The notes under the pieces are model-generated. The model was given only the letters and a program-made list of their open reading frames with translations. It was not told the DNA's origin and made no database searches. A program made the translations under genes and the position numbers. From positions 1 to 39,260 of the forward strand of contig JANNAV010000177.1 in NCBI GenBank assembly GCA_031384695.1: a stretch of DNA of 39,260 nt, given 5' to 3'. Origin of the DNA: JANNAV01 sp031384695. Its GTDB lineage: Bacteria; Pseudomonadota; Alphaproteobacteria; Rhodobacterales; Rhodobacteraceae. Of the stretch, positions 1-7,457 are shown one piece after another. Every line of letters begins with the position of its first letter. Within the stretch, counting starts at the first letter, position 1.

Positions 1-423
1 CGCGGCCATGCTACCGCGCGCGCGGCCCCCTGCAAAGGTCCGGTATTCCCCAGCATCTGTCTGACGTTGACAGACAGGCAAGACAGCCCTCGGGTCTTGA
101 TTTTTCCGCAAATCTTGCGCCAGAACCGGTAGCCACCTTTATCGGACAGACCCCGGCGCAGAATGCGGCCCGACGGCACCACACCGAAGCCGCTCCCGAC
201 AATTCGATTAAAATTGGTCCCCCTCCCGTCCGTTCACCTTTGCTCAAATATCCCACGGGGGTGCGGGGGTGTGAAACCCCCGCTTCTTACAACGGGTGCG
301 TGCGCAAACCCCCTTCAGCCCAAGCCAAGCCGCGCTGCACCAAGGCGCATCCCGTTTTACGCGGCAAAACGCCTTGCCATCGCGCGGGTTTCGCGGTGAA
401 CTCGCAAACCGGGGGATAGCGCC
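1..423. other. Intergenic region at left edge, no credible gene
   Basis: No open reading frame here looks like a protein; the ones present are GC-rich shadows. The stretch contains a dispersed hairpin repeat (245-288, listed separately) and a short inverted repeat around the two copies of TCTGTC/GACAGA near 55-75. The last 40 bases are the leader of the FAD monooxygenase gene. The gene upstream of position 1 is not visible. Confidence 0.6.
245..288 (+). repeat. Dispersed terminator-like hairpin repeat, copy 1
   Basis: An AAATATCCCACGGGGG block is followed by a strong hairpin, GCGGGGGT-GTGA-AACCCCCGC, and then TTCTT. Near-identical copies occur at 17070-17110 (inverted), 26781-26820 and 28641-28685, always between genes. 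The stem followed by a short T-rich run suggests a transcription terminator, but the conserved non-hairpin part implies a mobile or repeat-family origin. Confidence 0.75.
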
Positions 424-1611
424 ATGCGCCTGAACGTCGGCATCATCGGGGCGGGGATCGGCGGGCTGGCGCTTGCGGCCTTGCTGGCAGCGCGCGGTCA
501 ACGGGTTACGATTGTTGAGCGCTTTGCCACGCCCCGCCCGCTCGGGTCTGGGCTGGTGGTCCAGCCCGTCGGCCTTGCGGTGCTTGACGCGCTTGGCGCC
601 GGGCAGGCCGCGCGCGCGCTGGGGCAGCCGATTGCGCGCATGATGGGCCATGCCGGGGGGCGGGTGGTGCTGGATGTCTCGTACCGCGGCGGCGCACAGG
701 GGCTGGCCATGCACCGCGCCAGCCTGTTCGCGGTGCTTTGGGACGCGGCACTGGCGGCGGGGATCAGCCTTGAAACCGGGGCCGCCGCCATCGCCGCCCC
801 ACAGCACGGCACACAGCACGGCACACAGCGCCTGATCACGCGCGAAGGTGCCGCCCCCCTTGGCCCGTTCGATCTGGTGGTCGATGCCAGTGGCGGCGGC
901 TCGGCTCTGTCGCCCCTGCAGGCGCGGGCGCTGGGTTTTGGCGCCATCTGGGGGCAGGTGCCATGGCCGCAGCACACCAGCCTGCCGCCGGACCAGCTGA
1001 GCCAGCGCTATTTCCGCGCCGCAAAAATGGCGGGCATCCTGCCGATAGGCCGCTTGCCCGGCGATCCCACCCCCCGGGCGGCGGTGTTCTGGTCGCTGCC
1101 CCTCGCCGATCTTGCCACCTGGCCGCAAAGCGATCTGGCGGCATGGAAGGCCGAGGCCACCACCTTCTGGCCCGATCTCGCGCCGTTTCTGGCCGCCATC
1201 ACCAGCACCGGCGCGATGACCGCCGCCCGCTATGCTCATGGCAGCCTGCGCCAACCTTTTGCCCCCGCCCTCGCCTTCATCGGTGACGCCGCCCACCGCG
1301 CCAGCCCGCAACTGGGTCAGGGCGCCAACATGGCGCTGCTCGATGCGATGGCGCTGGCGCTGGCGCTGCACCACCTGCCGCCCGACGAGGCGCTGCCGCA
1401 TTATGCCCGCACCCGGCGCTGGCACTTGCGCAGCTATCAGGCGATGAGCGCCGCCTTCACGCCGATGTACCAGTCGCACAGCCACCTGCTGCCACGCCTG
1501 CGTGATCATGTCGCGGGGCCCCTGTCACGCATCTGGCCGGTGCCGCAGCTTCTGACAAAACTGGTCAGCGGCGATCTGCTGCCGCCCCTCGCCTCCACCT
1601 ATTGGCGGTAA
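424..1611 (+). CDS. FAD-dependent monooxygenase (UbiH / salicylate hydroxylase-like)
   Basis: A 395-residue flavoprotein of the aromatic-ring hydroxylase (PHBH-like) family, expected to use FAD and NAD(P)H to hydroxylate a small substrate. The Rossmann FAD motif GIIGAGIGGLALA starts at residue 7 and an acidic residue ends the second strand (IVERF). The second FAD-contact motif, FIGDAAHRASPQLGQGAN, lies near residue 287. Length fits the family. The start ATG follows a weak purine stretch (GGGGGATA). The gene stands alone, so the context gives no substrate. Residues AAPQHGTQHGTQ (around 801-830) are encoded by a 12-bp tandem duplication. The family is clear; the exact reaction is unknown. Confidence 0.85.
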   Translation: MRLNVGIIGAGIGGLALAALLAARGQRVTIVERFATPRPLGSGLVVQPVGLAVLDALGAGQAARALGQPIARMMGHAGGRVVLDVSYRGGAQGLAMHRASLFAVLWDAALAAGISLETGAAAIAAPQHGTQHGTQRLITREGAAPLGPFDLVVDASGGGSALSPLQARALGFGAIWGQVPWPQHTSLPPDQLSQRYFRAAKMAGILPIGRLPGDPTPRAAVFWSLPLADLATWPQSDLAAWKAEATTFWPDLAPFLAAITSTGAMTAARYAHGSLRQPFAPALAFIGDAAHRASPQLGQGANMALLDAMALALALHHLPPDEALPHYARTRRWHLRSYQAMSAAFTPMYQSHSHLLPRLRDHVAGPLSRIWPVPQLLTKLVSGDLLPPLASTYWR

Positions 1612-1820
1612 TCCCAAGGCGACCCCGGATGATCCTGACCAACCACGCCCTGCCCTGCGCTGTTCCTTGCCTGATTTGCCCAACCGAGCCACCCGAGCGT
1701 TGCCAGATCGGTTCGGGCGCCCCCCCGCCATCAAAGCCTTCGGCCCCGCCAAACCGCATCCCGCTTTAAGTCCGGGCACAGGCGCGCTAAACCTGATCCC
1801 GAGACAGGAAAGGGCACGGC

Positions 1821-2189
1821 ATGAAAGACGCATCGGTCAATGTTCTGGGGGGCGCGCTGGAAAGCTGCTCAACCACACCGCTCACTGGGTTTTTCCGCGA
1901 CGGCTGTTGCGATACCGGCCCGCAAGACCGCGGCCAGCACACCGTCTGCGCCCTGATGACGGCCGAATTTCTGGCGATGTCGAAATACCTTGGCAACGAT
2001 CTGTCCACCCCGCGCCCCGAATACGGCTTTGCCGGCCTGAAACCCGGCGATCAGTGGTGCCTCTGCGCCGCCCGCTTTCTGCAAGCCCACGCCGAAGGCG
2101 CCGCCCCCAAAGTGCAGCTGCGCGCCACCCATCAGCGCAGCCTTGATATCGTGCCGCTGGAGATATTGCGGCTTTATGCCGCCGACTGA
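1821..2189 (+). CDS. DUF2237 family protein
   Basis: A 122-residue protein with the hallmarks of the DUF2237 family: the N-terminal NVLGGALESCS, the GFFRDGCC segment, HTVCALMTAEFLAMSK and the C-terminal GDQWCLCAARF. The conserved cysteines suggest a metal or redox site, but the function is not established as far as I know. No signal peptide, so cytoplasmic. An AGGAAAGGG sequence precedes the ATG. The 3' end overlaps the end of the opposite-strand LuxR-type gene by 16 bp (tail to tail), so transcription of the two may interfere. Confidence 0.85.
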   Translation: MKDASVNVLGGALESCSTTPLTGFFRDGCCDTGPQDRGQHTVCALMTAEFLAMSKYLGNDLSTPRPEYGFAGLKPGDQWCLCAARFLQAHAEGAAPKVQLRATHQRSLDIVPLEILRLYAAD

Positions 2190-2701
2190 GGCACCGCCCG
2201 CGCAGCCGGGCCCCGCGCCGTCTCGTCGCGCATCAGATCGTCGATGAACAACGACAGCAGTTGCGACCGCCCGCTGACCCCCGCCTTGCGGTAAATCGCG
2301 TTGGTCTGCGCCTTTACCGTGCCCTCGGACGTGCTGCGCAAGGTGGCGATCTCGGCGGTTGACATGCCCTTGATGGCGAACAGCGCCACGTCCCGCTCGG
2401 CCGGCGTCAGCCCCCATTCGATAAACCGCTCTTCCAGCAGCACCATGAACGCGCTCGATGCCCGCCGCAACCGCTCGCGCGCGATGTTGCGCTCGCTCAG
2501 GGTCTGCCAAAGCGTCAGGCCGCCCAGAACCAGCCCGATCAAAAGGCCCAATGCCGCGCCGATCTCCATATATTCGCGGTACTGCCAACTCAGCGGCGTG
2601 GTGCGAAAGCCGATCAGCGACGACAATATGTCGGAAATAAAGAAAAACGCGCAAAACCCCTGCACCAGAAACACCAGCAGGATCACCCCGTGGCGGCTCA
2701 T
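2174..2701 (-). CDS. Membrane-anchored LuxR-type transcriptional regulator
   Basis: A protein of about 175 residues with two predicted membrane helices (about residues 5-30 and 47-67) followed by a LuxR/GerE helix-turn-helix (about 97-155): LTPAERDVALFAIKGMSTAEIA, with SEGTVKAQTNAIYRK as the recognition helix region. There is no receiver or autoinducer-binding domain, so sensing would be through the membrane part or the short loop. I chose the ATG at 2701; an upstream TTG at 2728 would add nine residues. It is the third gene of a leftward group behind two secreted acidic-tail proteins, 43 bp after the second, which suggests it reports on or controls them. Inferred role only. Confidence 0.8.
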   Translation of the reverse strand: MSRHGVILLVFLVQGFCAFFFISDILSSLIGFRTTPLSWQYREYMEIGAALGLLIGLVLGGLTLWQTLSERNIARERLRRASSAFMVLLEERFIEWGLTPAERDVALFAIKGMSTAEIATLRSTSEGTVKAQTNAIYRKAGVSGRSQLLSLFIDDLMRDETARGPAARAVPQSAA

Positions 2702-2743
2702 GCAGCGGCTGCCCCGGTCGAGGTGCAAAGAGGCCGCGCGTGA

Positions 2744-3208
2744 TCAATCGTCATCATCATCGCCCCCGTCATCGCCGCCACCCCCCGGCCCGCTGTTGCC
2801 GTCACCACTGCCACCACCATGGCCGCCGCTGTCGTCCCCCCCGTCATCGTCGCCCCCGTCATCGTCGCCCCCGCCGCTGCCACTGCCCCCGCCGCTGCCA
2901 TCATCGCTGCCGCTGTTGTCGATCAGGCCGCCAGTGCCGCCAACGCCGTTGACGGCCACCCACAGGTCACGCAGAATCTCGCCGGTTCTGGGGTTCAGGA
3001 TGATCTCGCGCGTCCCGTCATCGCGCCGCGCCAACAGCCGGGTGCGGCCCAGCAACGTATGCTCCACGCTGATGTCGGCAAAGCCAAGGCCGCGCAATTG
3101 CCCCAGCAGCACATCCTCAAAGCTGGCCGCAGCCGCGGGATGCGCCAGCATCGCGGCCAGCACCGAGGCGATAAGAACTCTGCGGTTGATCATCATGGGC
3201 GCTGACAT
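2744..3208 (-). CDS. Secreted PepSY-like protein with Asp/Gly-rich tail (second copy)
   Basis: A 154-residue exported protein. Residues 1-28 form a signal peptide (MINRRVLIASVLAAMLAHPAAAA core); 29-83 resemble a PepSY-like domain (LRGLGFADISVEHTLLG ... NPRTGEILRDLW); from about 98 the chain is almost only Asp, Gly and Ser, ending in five Asp. Start could be the ATG at 3208 or one of two ATGs at 3196/3193; all keep the signal. It is a paralogue of the neighbouring gene at 3322-3912 and precedes the LuxR-type gene on the same strand. An acidic tail of this type could bind Ca2+ or other cations, but this is inference. Function unknown. Confidence 0.75.
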   Translation of the reverse strand: MSAPMMINRRVLIASVLAAMLAHPAAAASFEDVLLGQLRGLGFADISVEHTLLGRTRLLARRDDGTREIILNPRTGEILRDLWVAVNGVGGTGGLIDNSGSDDGSGGGSGSGGGDDDGGDDDGGDDSGGHGGGSGDGNSGPGGGGDDGGDDDDD

Positions 3209-3292
3209 TTCAGGAACTTCTTTTCAATATCTGCGAGTCTGAGCAGTCCGGCAAGGCCGGTCTGCCCATATGCGGTTTTCCCGCTTTCACCC

Positions 3293-3313
3293 GGATGCGC
3301 AAAGCCCGCATCC
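3293..3313 (-). other. Hairpin between the two acidic-tail genes
   Basis: GGATGCG and CGCATCC form a perfect 7-bp stem about 10 bases past the stop of the upstream gene. No T-run follows, so it is not a classic terminator; it may stabilise the upstream transcript or partly attenuate the operon. Confidence 0.45.
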
Positions 3314-3321
3314 GGCGTTGC

Positions 3322-3912
3322 TCAGTCATCACCACCATCGCCGTCACCACCATCGCCGTCACCACCATCGCCGTCACCATCATCGCCGTCACCACCGTGC
3401 CCGCCATCGCCGTGCCCGCCATCGCCGTCATCGTCATCGTCACCGTCACCGTCATCGTGCCCGCTGTCGCCATCGCCGTCATCACCACCGACACCGTCAT
3501 GATCGTCGCCATCGTCATCATCAACGCCGTCATCATCCCCGGCGTTGTCTTCACCTTCATCGTCGCCCTCATCGTCGCCCTCAACGCCGTCGTCACCGTC
3601 ATCGCCGTCGCCCGCGTCGACGAAGTCGCGGTTGGTGCTGCGCACCGAAACCCCCGGCGCGGTATCATCCCCCGCCTCAACCACCTGGGTCTCGCTTTTC
3701 AGAATGGCACCCGTCGCGGCATCATACACCACTTCCAGCTTTTCACTGCCACGAATGGCCTCAACCTTGGTCTGGGTCAGGCCGGTCTTCACCTCAACCC
3801 GGGTGAACCCCTGCGCCTGAAAATCGGCGATCAAAGCATCGGTATTGATCGCAGCCGTGGCCATGCCGGCGCAAAACAGCAAGATGGCGGTCGATGACAT
3901 AAGCTTTTTCAT
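3322..3912 (-). CDS. Secreted PepSY-like protein with very long Asp/Gly tail (first copy)
   Basis: A 196-residue exported protein. Residues 1-20 are a signal peptide (MKKLMSSTAILLFCAGMATA); about 22-80 resemble a PepSY-like domain (LIADFQAQGFTRVEVKTG ... DAATGAILKSE); from about 98 to the end there is a low-complexity tail of roughly 100 residues, about half of them Asp, the rest mainly Gly with some His and Glu. I chose the ATG at 3912 because AAGGA lies just upstream and a signal peptide begins there; the longer frame to 4071 adds a non-secretory stretch. First gene of the group with the paralogue (2744-3208) and the LuxR-type regulator. The tail looks like a cation sponge; function is not known. 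Confidence 0.75.
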   Translation of the reverse strand: MKKLMSSTAILLFCAGMATAAINTDALIADFQAQGFTRVEVKTGLTQTKVEAIRGSEKLEVVYDAATGAILKSETQVVEAGDDTAPGVSVRSTNRDFVDAGDGDDGDDGVEGDDEGDDEGEDNAGDDDGVDDDDGDDHDGVGGDDGDGDSGHDDGDGDDDDDGDGGHGDGGHGGDGDDGDGDGGDGDGGDGDGGDD

Positions 3913-4165
3913 TCTGGTTTCCTTGCATCTGGTCAAAAACCGCATCTGCGGTCGGGAGGCATCGTCGGGGCGAACCCCAGCGGCATCGCCGGTCTGAACC
4001 GCTCTGCCGCCGGATGGCACAGCATTGCCGACGCTGATTCGACAGATCACCCATGTCCCCCGACGCGGCAATTGACCACCGGTTTAGGCCCCCCCCGATA
4101 GACCGCAGGTTTGCGCGCCTAAACCACAGTTTATGCAGTCTTGCGGCATCTGGCCGCCCAAAACC

Positions 4166-4351
4166 CTATGGTAGGGCGGCGGCGATGGGTTTTGCGGGCG
4201 CAACATCGGGCCCGCCGCAGGCAAGGCAGATGCGACCGTCAATCACGCTGCCGCCGCCCTGATAGGCGGGCGCAGCTTTTAGGGCGCAGGCCGGAACCGC
4301 CAGCAGCAGCGCCATCAGGGCCGGGCCTACCAGCCTTATATCTCTTTTCAT
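4166..4351 (-). CDS. Small exported peptide or lipoprotein downstream of trpB
   Basis: A 61-residue ORF beginning one base after the trpB stop codon (TGAAATG arrangement). The N-terminus is a clear signal sequence (MKRDIRLVGPALMALLLAVPAC); the cysteine after AVPA could be a lipobox, but a signal peptidase I site a few residues later is equally possible. A CLAC pair occurs in the mature part, followed by a Pro/Ala end. Tight spacing indicates co-transcription and coupling with trpB. No family recognised. It might be spurious, but the signal sequence and the position argue for a real gene. Confidence 0.5.
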   Translation of the reverse strand: MKRDIRLVGPALMALLLAVPACALKAAPAYQGGGSVIDGRICLACGGPDVAPAKPIAAALP

Positions 4352-4352
4352 T

Positions 4353-5585
4353 TCAGGTATTTAATACCACGCCAAGGTGCTTGGCAACGGTGAAGATATC
4401 CTTGTCGCCGCGCCCACACATGTTCATCACGATGATGTGGTCTGCGGGCAAACCCGGCGCGATCTTCATCACATGCGCCAGCGCATGCGCAGGTTCCAGC
4501 GCCGGGATGATCCCCTCCAGCTTGCACGAAAGCTGAAACGCCTCCAGCGCCTCGGCATCGGTGATCGCCACATATTGCGCGCGGCCCATGTCATGCAGCC
4601 ACGAATGCTCAGGCCCGATACCGGGATAATCGAGGCCTGCCGAGATCGAAAAGCCTTCCAGAATCTGGCCGTCATCATCCTGCAACAGATAGGTGCGGTT
4701 GCCGTGCAACACCCCCGGCCGCCCGCCGGTCAGGCTGGCGCAATGCTGCATCCGCGCGTCCACCCCCTTGCCGCCCGCCTCAACCCCGATGATGTTCACT
4801 GTCGGGTCATCAAGAAACGGATAAAACAGCCCCATCGCGTTGGAACCGCCGCCGATCGCGGCGATGATGGTATCGGGCAGGCGCCCTTCGCCTTCCTGTT
4901 CCGCCAGTTGCCAGCGCACTTCCTTGCCAATAATGCTCTGGAAATCCCGCACCATCGCGGGGTAAGGATGCGGCCCTGCCACCGTGCCGATGCAATAAAA
5001 CGTATCGCGCACATTGGTCACCCAGTCGCGCAGCGCATCGTTCATCGCATCTTTCAACGTGCCGCGCCCCGAGGTGACCGGAACCACCTCGGCCCCCAGC
5101 AGTTTCATCCGGAACACGTTGGGGGCCTGCCGCTCCACATCATGCGCGCCCATGTACACCACGCATTGCAGCCCGAACTTGGCGCAGACGGTGGCGGTGG
5201 CCACCCCGTGCTGCCCGGCCCCGGTTTCGGCGATGATCCGGGTCTTGCCCATCCGCCGCGCCAGAATGATCTGCCCCAGCACGTTGTTGATCTTATGCGC
5301 GCCGGTGTGGTTCAACTCGTCGCGCTTCATGTAAATCTTCGCACCGCCAAGGTGCTTGGTCAGGCGGTCGGCATAGTACAAGGGCGAGGGGCGGCCCACA
5401 TAATGCTTCCACAGATCGTCCATCTCGGCCCAGAAGGCGGGGTCGGTCTTGGCAAATTCATACCGCGCCTCCAGATCGAGGATCAGCGGCATCAGGGTTT
5501 CCGAAACGAACCGCCCGCCGAACTTGCCAAAGCGGCCCTGCTCGTCGGGGCCGGTCATAAAGCTGTTCAAACCGTCTTCGGCCAT
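4353..5585 (-). CDS. trpB: Tryptophan synthase beta subunit
   Basis: A 410-residue PLP enzyme that joins indole (channelled from TrpA) with serine to make tryptophan in the cytoplasm. The PLP lysine is Lys98 in LNHTGAHKINN; ETGAGQHGVATA, the phosphate-binding IGGGSNAMG, and GLDYPGIGPEHSWL are all present. Full length for TrpB. AGGGAG lies nine bases before the ATG. It follows the GNAT pseudogene on the same strand and is followed immediately by a small exported-peptide gene. trpA and trpF are not in the window. Confidence 0.98.
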   Translation of the reverse strand: MAEDGLNSFMTGPDEQGRFGKFGGRFVSETLMPLILDLEARYEFAKTDPAFWAEMDDLWKHYVGRPSPLYYADRLTKHLGGAKIYMKRDELNHTGAHKINNVLGQIILARRMGKTRIIAETGAGQHGVATATVCAKFGLQCVVYMGAHDVERQAPNVFRMKLLGAEVVPVTSGRGTLKDAMNDALRDWVTNVRDTFYCIGTVAGPHPYPAMVRDFQSIIGKEVRWQLAEQEGEGRLPDTIIAAIGGGSNAMGLFYPFLDDPTVNIIGVEAGGKGVDARMQHCASLTGGRPGVLHGNRTYLLQDDDGQILEGFSISAGLDYPGIGPEHSWLHDMGRAQYVAITDAEALEAFQLSCKLEGIIPALEPAHALAHVMKIAPGLPADHIIVMNMCGRGDKDIFTVAKHLGVVLNT

Positions 5586-5647
5586 GGCTGATCTCCCTGC
5601 TGCACTTGCCTCCGATGTAGCGCCGTTCGCGCGCCGAGAAAAGCCGC

Positions 5648-5921
5648 TCAGTCGAGTTTCTTCCTGAACCCCAGATGCGAAGCCACAAAGCCGGCGCGGG
5701 CATAAAACCCATGCGCCCGCAGCCGCGTTTTATCGGTGGCAAGCTGGATCAGCGTCGCCCACGATCAGCTGATAAACCGGGTTCGCCCCGATCTCGGCAA
5801 AGGCCGCGAGATAGGGCGCAAGGCTCGCGCCCTCACGGCCCTGCGCCAAAGGATCATCCGCCAGCAGCGCCACAATCGCGGGCACATCTTCGGCGGTGGC
5901 GGCGCGAAAGATCAAAGCCAT
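5648..5921 (-). pseudogene. GNAT acetyltransferase with an internal deletion
   Basis: The first 58 or so residues are the N-terminal part of a GNAT acetyltransferase (MALIFRAATAEDVPAIVALL ... ANPVYQLIVGD). After that the frame runs to a stop at once. In another frame the C-terminus of the same family follows directly: LIQLATDKTRLRAHGFY, then ARAGFVASHLGFRKKLD and a stop at 5648. What is missing is the middle of the fold, including the acetyl-CoA-binding motif A (Q/RxxGxG/A), roughly 60-70 residues. So this is an out-of-frame internal deletion joining near 5758-5766. The start overlaps the end of pyrD by 10 bp, so the intact ancestor was translationally coupled to pyrD. No active enzyme is expected. 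Confidence 0.85.
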
Positions 5922-6973
5922 TCGCCACGCCCGGTGCCAACTGCCTCGGCAACCGAGGCGTAACCATCCCGCGCCAGCAACAGGTCCAAACCCCGCACGA
6001 TCTGCCCGACCACCGAAATGCCCTCATACACCATCGCGGTGTAAAGCTGCACCGCGCTGGCCCCGGCGCGGATTTTGGCATAGGCCTGTGCTGCGCTGCC
6101 AATGCCCCCCACCCCGATCAACGGCAGCCTGCCCTCGGTCAGCCGCGACAGATGCGCCACCACACGGGTAGATTTTTCGAACAATGGCGCCCCCGAAAGG
6201 CCGCCAGCCTCGGCCCTGCTTGCACTTTTCAAACCTTCGCGCGCCAGAGTGGTGTTGGTCGCAATGATCCCCGCAACCCCCGCCGCCAGCGCCACTTCGG
6301 CAATCTCCGCCAACTCGTCCGGGTTCAGATCGGGGGAAATCTTCAAAAACACCGGGATCGGCCGCGCCAAAGCCGCCCGCGTCTGCATCACCCCCGCCAG
6401 CAACGCCTGCAACGCCGCCCGGCCCTGCAACTCCCGCAGGCGCTCGGTGTTGGGCGAACTGACATTCACCGTGGCAAAATCCACCTGCGGGCCGCACAGC
6501 GCCAGCACCCGGGCGAAATCAGCGGCACGGTCAGCACTCGCCTTGTTTGCCCCAAGGTTCAGGCCCACCGGCACCGGCCCCCGCGCGCGCAGGCCAAGCC
6601 GCGCCGCCACCGCCGCCGCACCCTCGTTGTTAAAGCCGAACCGGTTGATCGCGGCGCGGTCCTCCGTCAGGCGAAACAGCCGCGGCTTGGGGTTGCCGGG
6701 CTGCGGTAACGGCGTCGCCGCCCCCACCTCGATGAAGCCGAACCCCGCCCGGCACAGCGGGCCCACCGCCGTCGCGTTCTTGTCATACCCCGCCGCCAAC
6801 CCCACCGGGTTGGGCAGCGCCAGCCCGGCAAGCCCGCAAGCCAGACGCGGTGCGGTGATCACCCCCGGCAGCGGCACCAACCCCGCGCGCGACGCCGCAA
6901 TCGCCACCCCATGCGCGCGTTCCGGGTCCAGCCGGTGCAACAGGCCAAGGCCCAACCGCTCCAGCCGGTTCAA
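5912..6973 (-). CDS. pyrD: Dihydroorotate dehydrogenase (quinone), class 2
   Basis: A 353-residue FMN enzyme that oxidises dihydroorotate to orotate in pyrimidine synthesis, passing electrons to quinone at the membrane. Class 2 features: the N-terminal helical extension (LERLGLGLLHRLDPERAHGV), NPVGLAAGYDKNA, FGFIEVGAATPLPQPGNPKP, the catalytic-serine region NVSSPNTERLR, the FMN-site segments ISPD and IIATNTT, and GVGGIGSAAQAY. I place the start at a TTG (6973) that overlaps the stop of the DUF952 gene (TTGA), with GAAGG seven bases upstream; no ATG or GTG gives the right N-terminus. Coupled translation with DUF952 is likely. Confidence 0.95.
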   Translation of the reverse strand: MNRLERLGLGLLHRLDPERAHGVAIAASRAGLVPLPGVITAPRLACGLAGLALPNPVGLAAGYDKNATAVGPLCRAGFGFIEVGAATPLPQPGNPKPRLFRLTEDRAAINRFGFNNEGAAAVAARLGLRARGPVPVGLNLGANKASADRAADFARVLALCGPQVDFATVNVSSPNTERLRELQGRAALQALLAGVMQTRAALARPIPVFLKISPDLNPDELAEIAEVALAAGVAGIIATNTTLAREGLKSASRAEAGGLSGAPLFEKSTRVVAHLSRLTEGRLPLIGVGGIGSAAQAYAKIRAGASAVQLYTAMVYEGISVVGQIVRGLDLLLARDGYASVAEAVGTGRGEWL

Positions 6974-7308
6974 AACACACCTTCGGGAAAGATATGCCCC
7001 GCAGCCCCCAGCGGCAGCGATTTGTCCCACACCAGTTCGGAAAGCCGCAACGCCCGGTACAGATGCGGAAACAGCGCCCCGCCCCGCGAAACCTCCCACC
7101 GCAGATCAGCCCCCAGCGCCCCGGCATCAAACGCCAGCAACACCAGATCGCTTTGATCGGCAAAATGCCGCGCCGCGGTTTCCGCCAGTTGCGGCGCCGC
7201 CGAAAAATGGATGAACCCGTCGGCCAGATCCACCGGCGCGCCGAGGGTCTGGCCCTGGGTGCGGAACGCATCCCACTCGGGCCGGGACAAGATTTTGTAG
7301 ATCAACAT
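6970..7308 (-). CDS. DUF952 family protein
   Basis: A 112-residue cytoplasmic protein of the DUF952 family, recognisable from MLIYKILSRPEWDAF, the ADGFIHFSAAPQLAETA segment, DLVLLAFD and LYRALRLSELVW near the C-terminus. The biochemical role is not settled as far as I know. The ATG at 7308 begins exactly where the family begins; the longer frame to 7434 does not look coding. The gene ends by overlapping the TTG start of pyrD, which suggests a pyrimidine-linked or simply co-expressed role. Confidence 0.85.
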   Translation of the reverse strand: MLIYKILSRPEWDAFRTQGQTLGAPVDLADGFIHFSAAPQLAETAARHFADQSDLVLLAFDAGALGADLRWEVSRGGALFPHLYRALRLSELVWDKSLPLGAAGHIFPEGVF

Positions 7309-7457
7309 CCCGGCGTCATGCCCGCTTGCGGGCTTTTGGTCAATGGGCCGCACTCTGGGGGTCATACGGCTGTGACACAAGCTTGCGAAAGATTTTGACA
7401 TCCCGCCCGGTGGAGCAGACCATTTGCCCATCACCGCAACCTGAAGAGGAGTTTCCC

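Noticed and set aside
244..1509. 421-residue minus-strand ORF over the FAD monooxygenase
   Set aside because: Shadow frame in GC-rich sequence; low-complexity composition, no domain, and the + strand gene is clear.
3270..3897. Forward His/Arg- or Ile/Val-rich ORFs over the acidic-tail gene
   Set aside because: They are complements of the GAC/GGC-rich tail; the minus-strand frame has signal peptide, RBS and a domain.
5458..5742. 94-residue minus-strand ORF between trpB and the GNAT pseudogene
   Set aside because: Out-of-frame reading of the GNAT C-terminus and of the trpB start; the composition does not suggest a protein.
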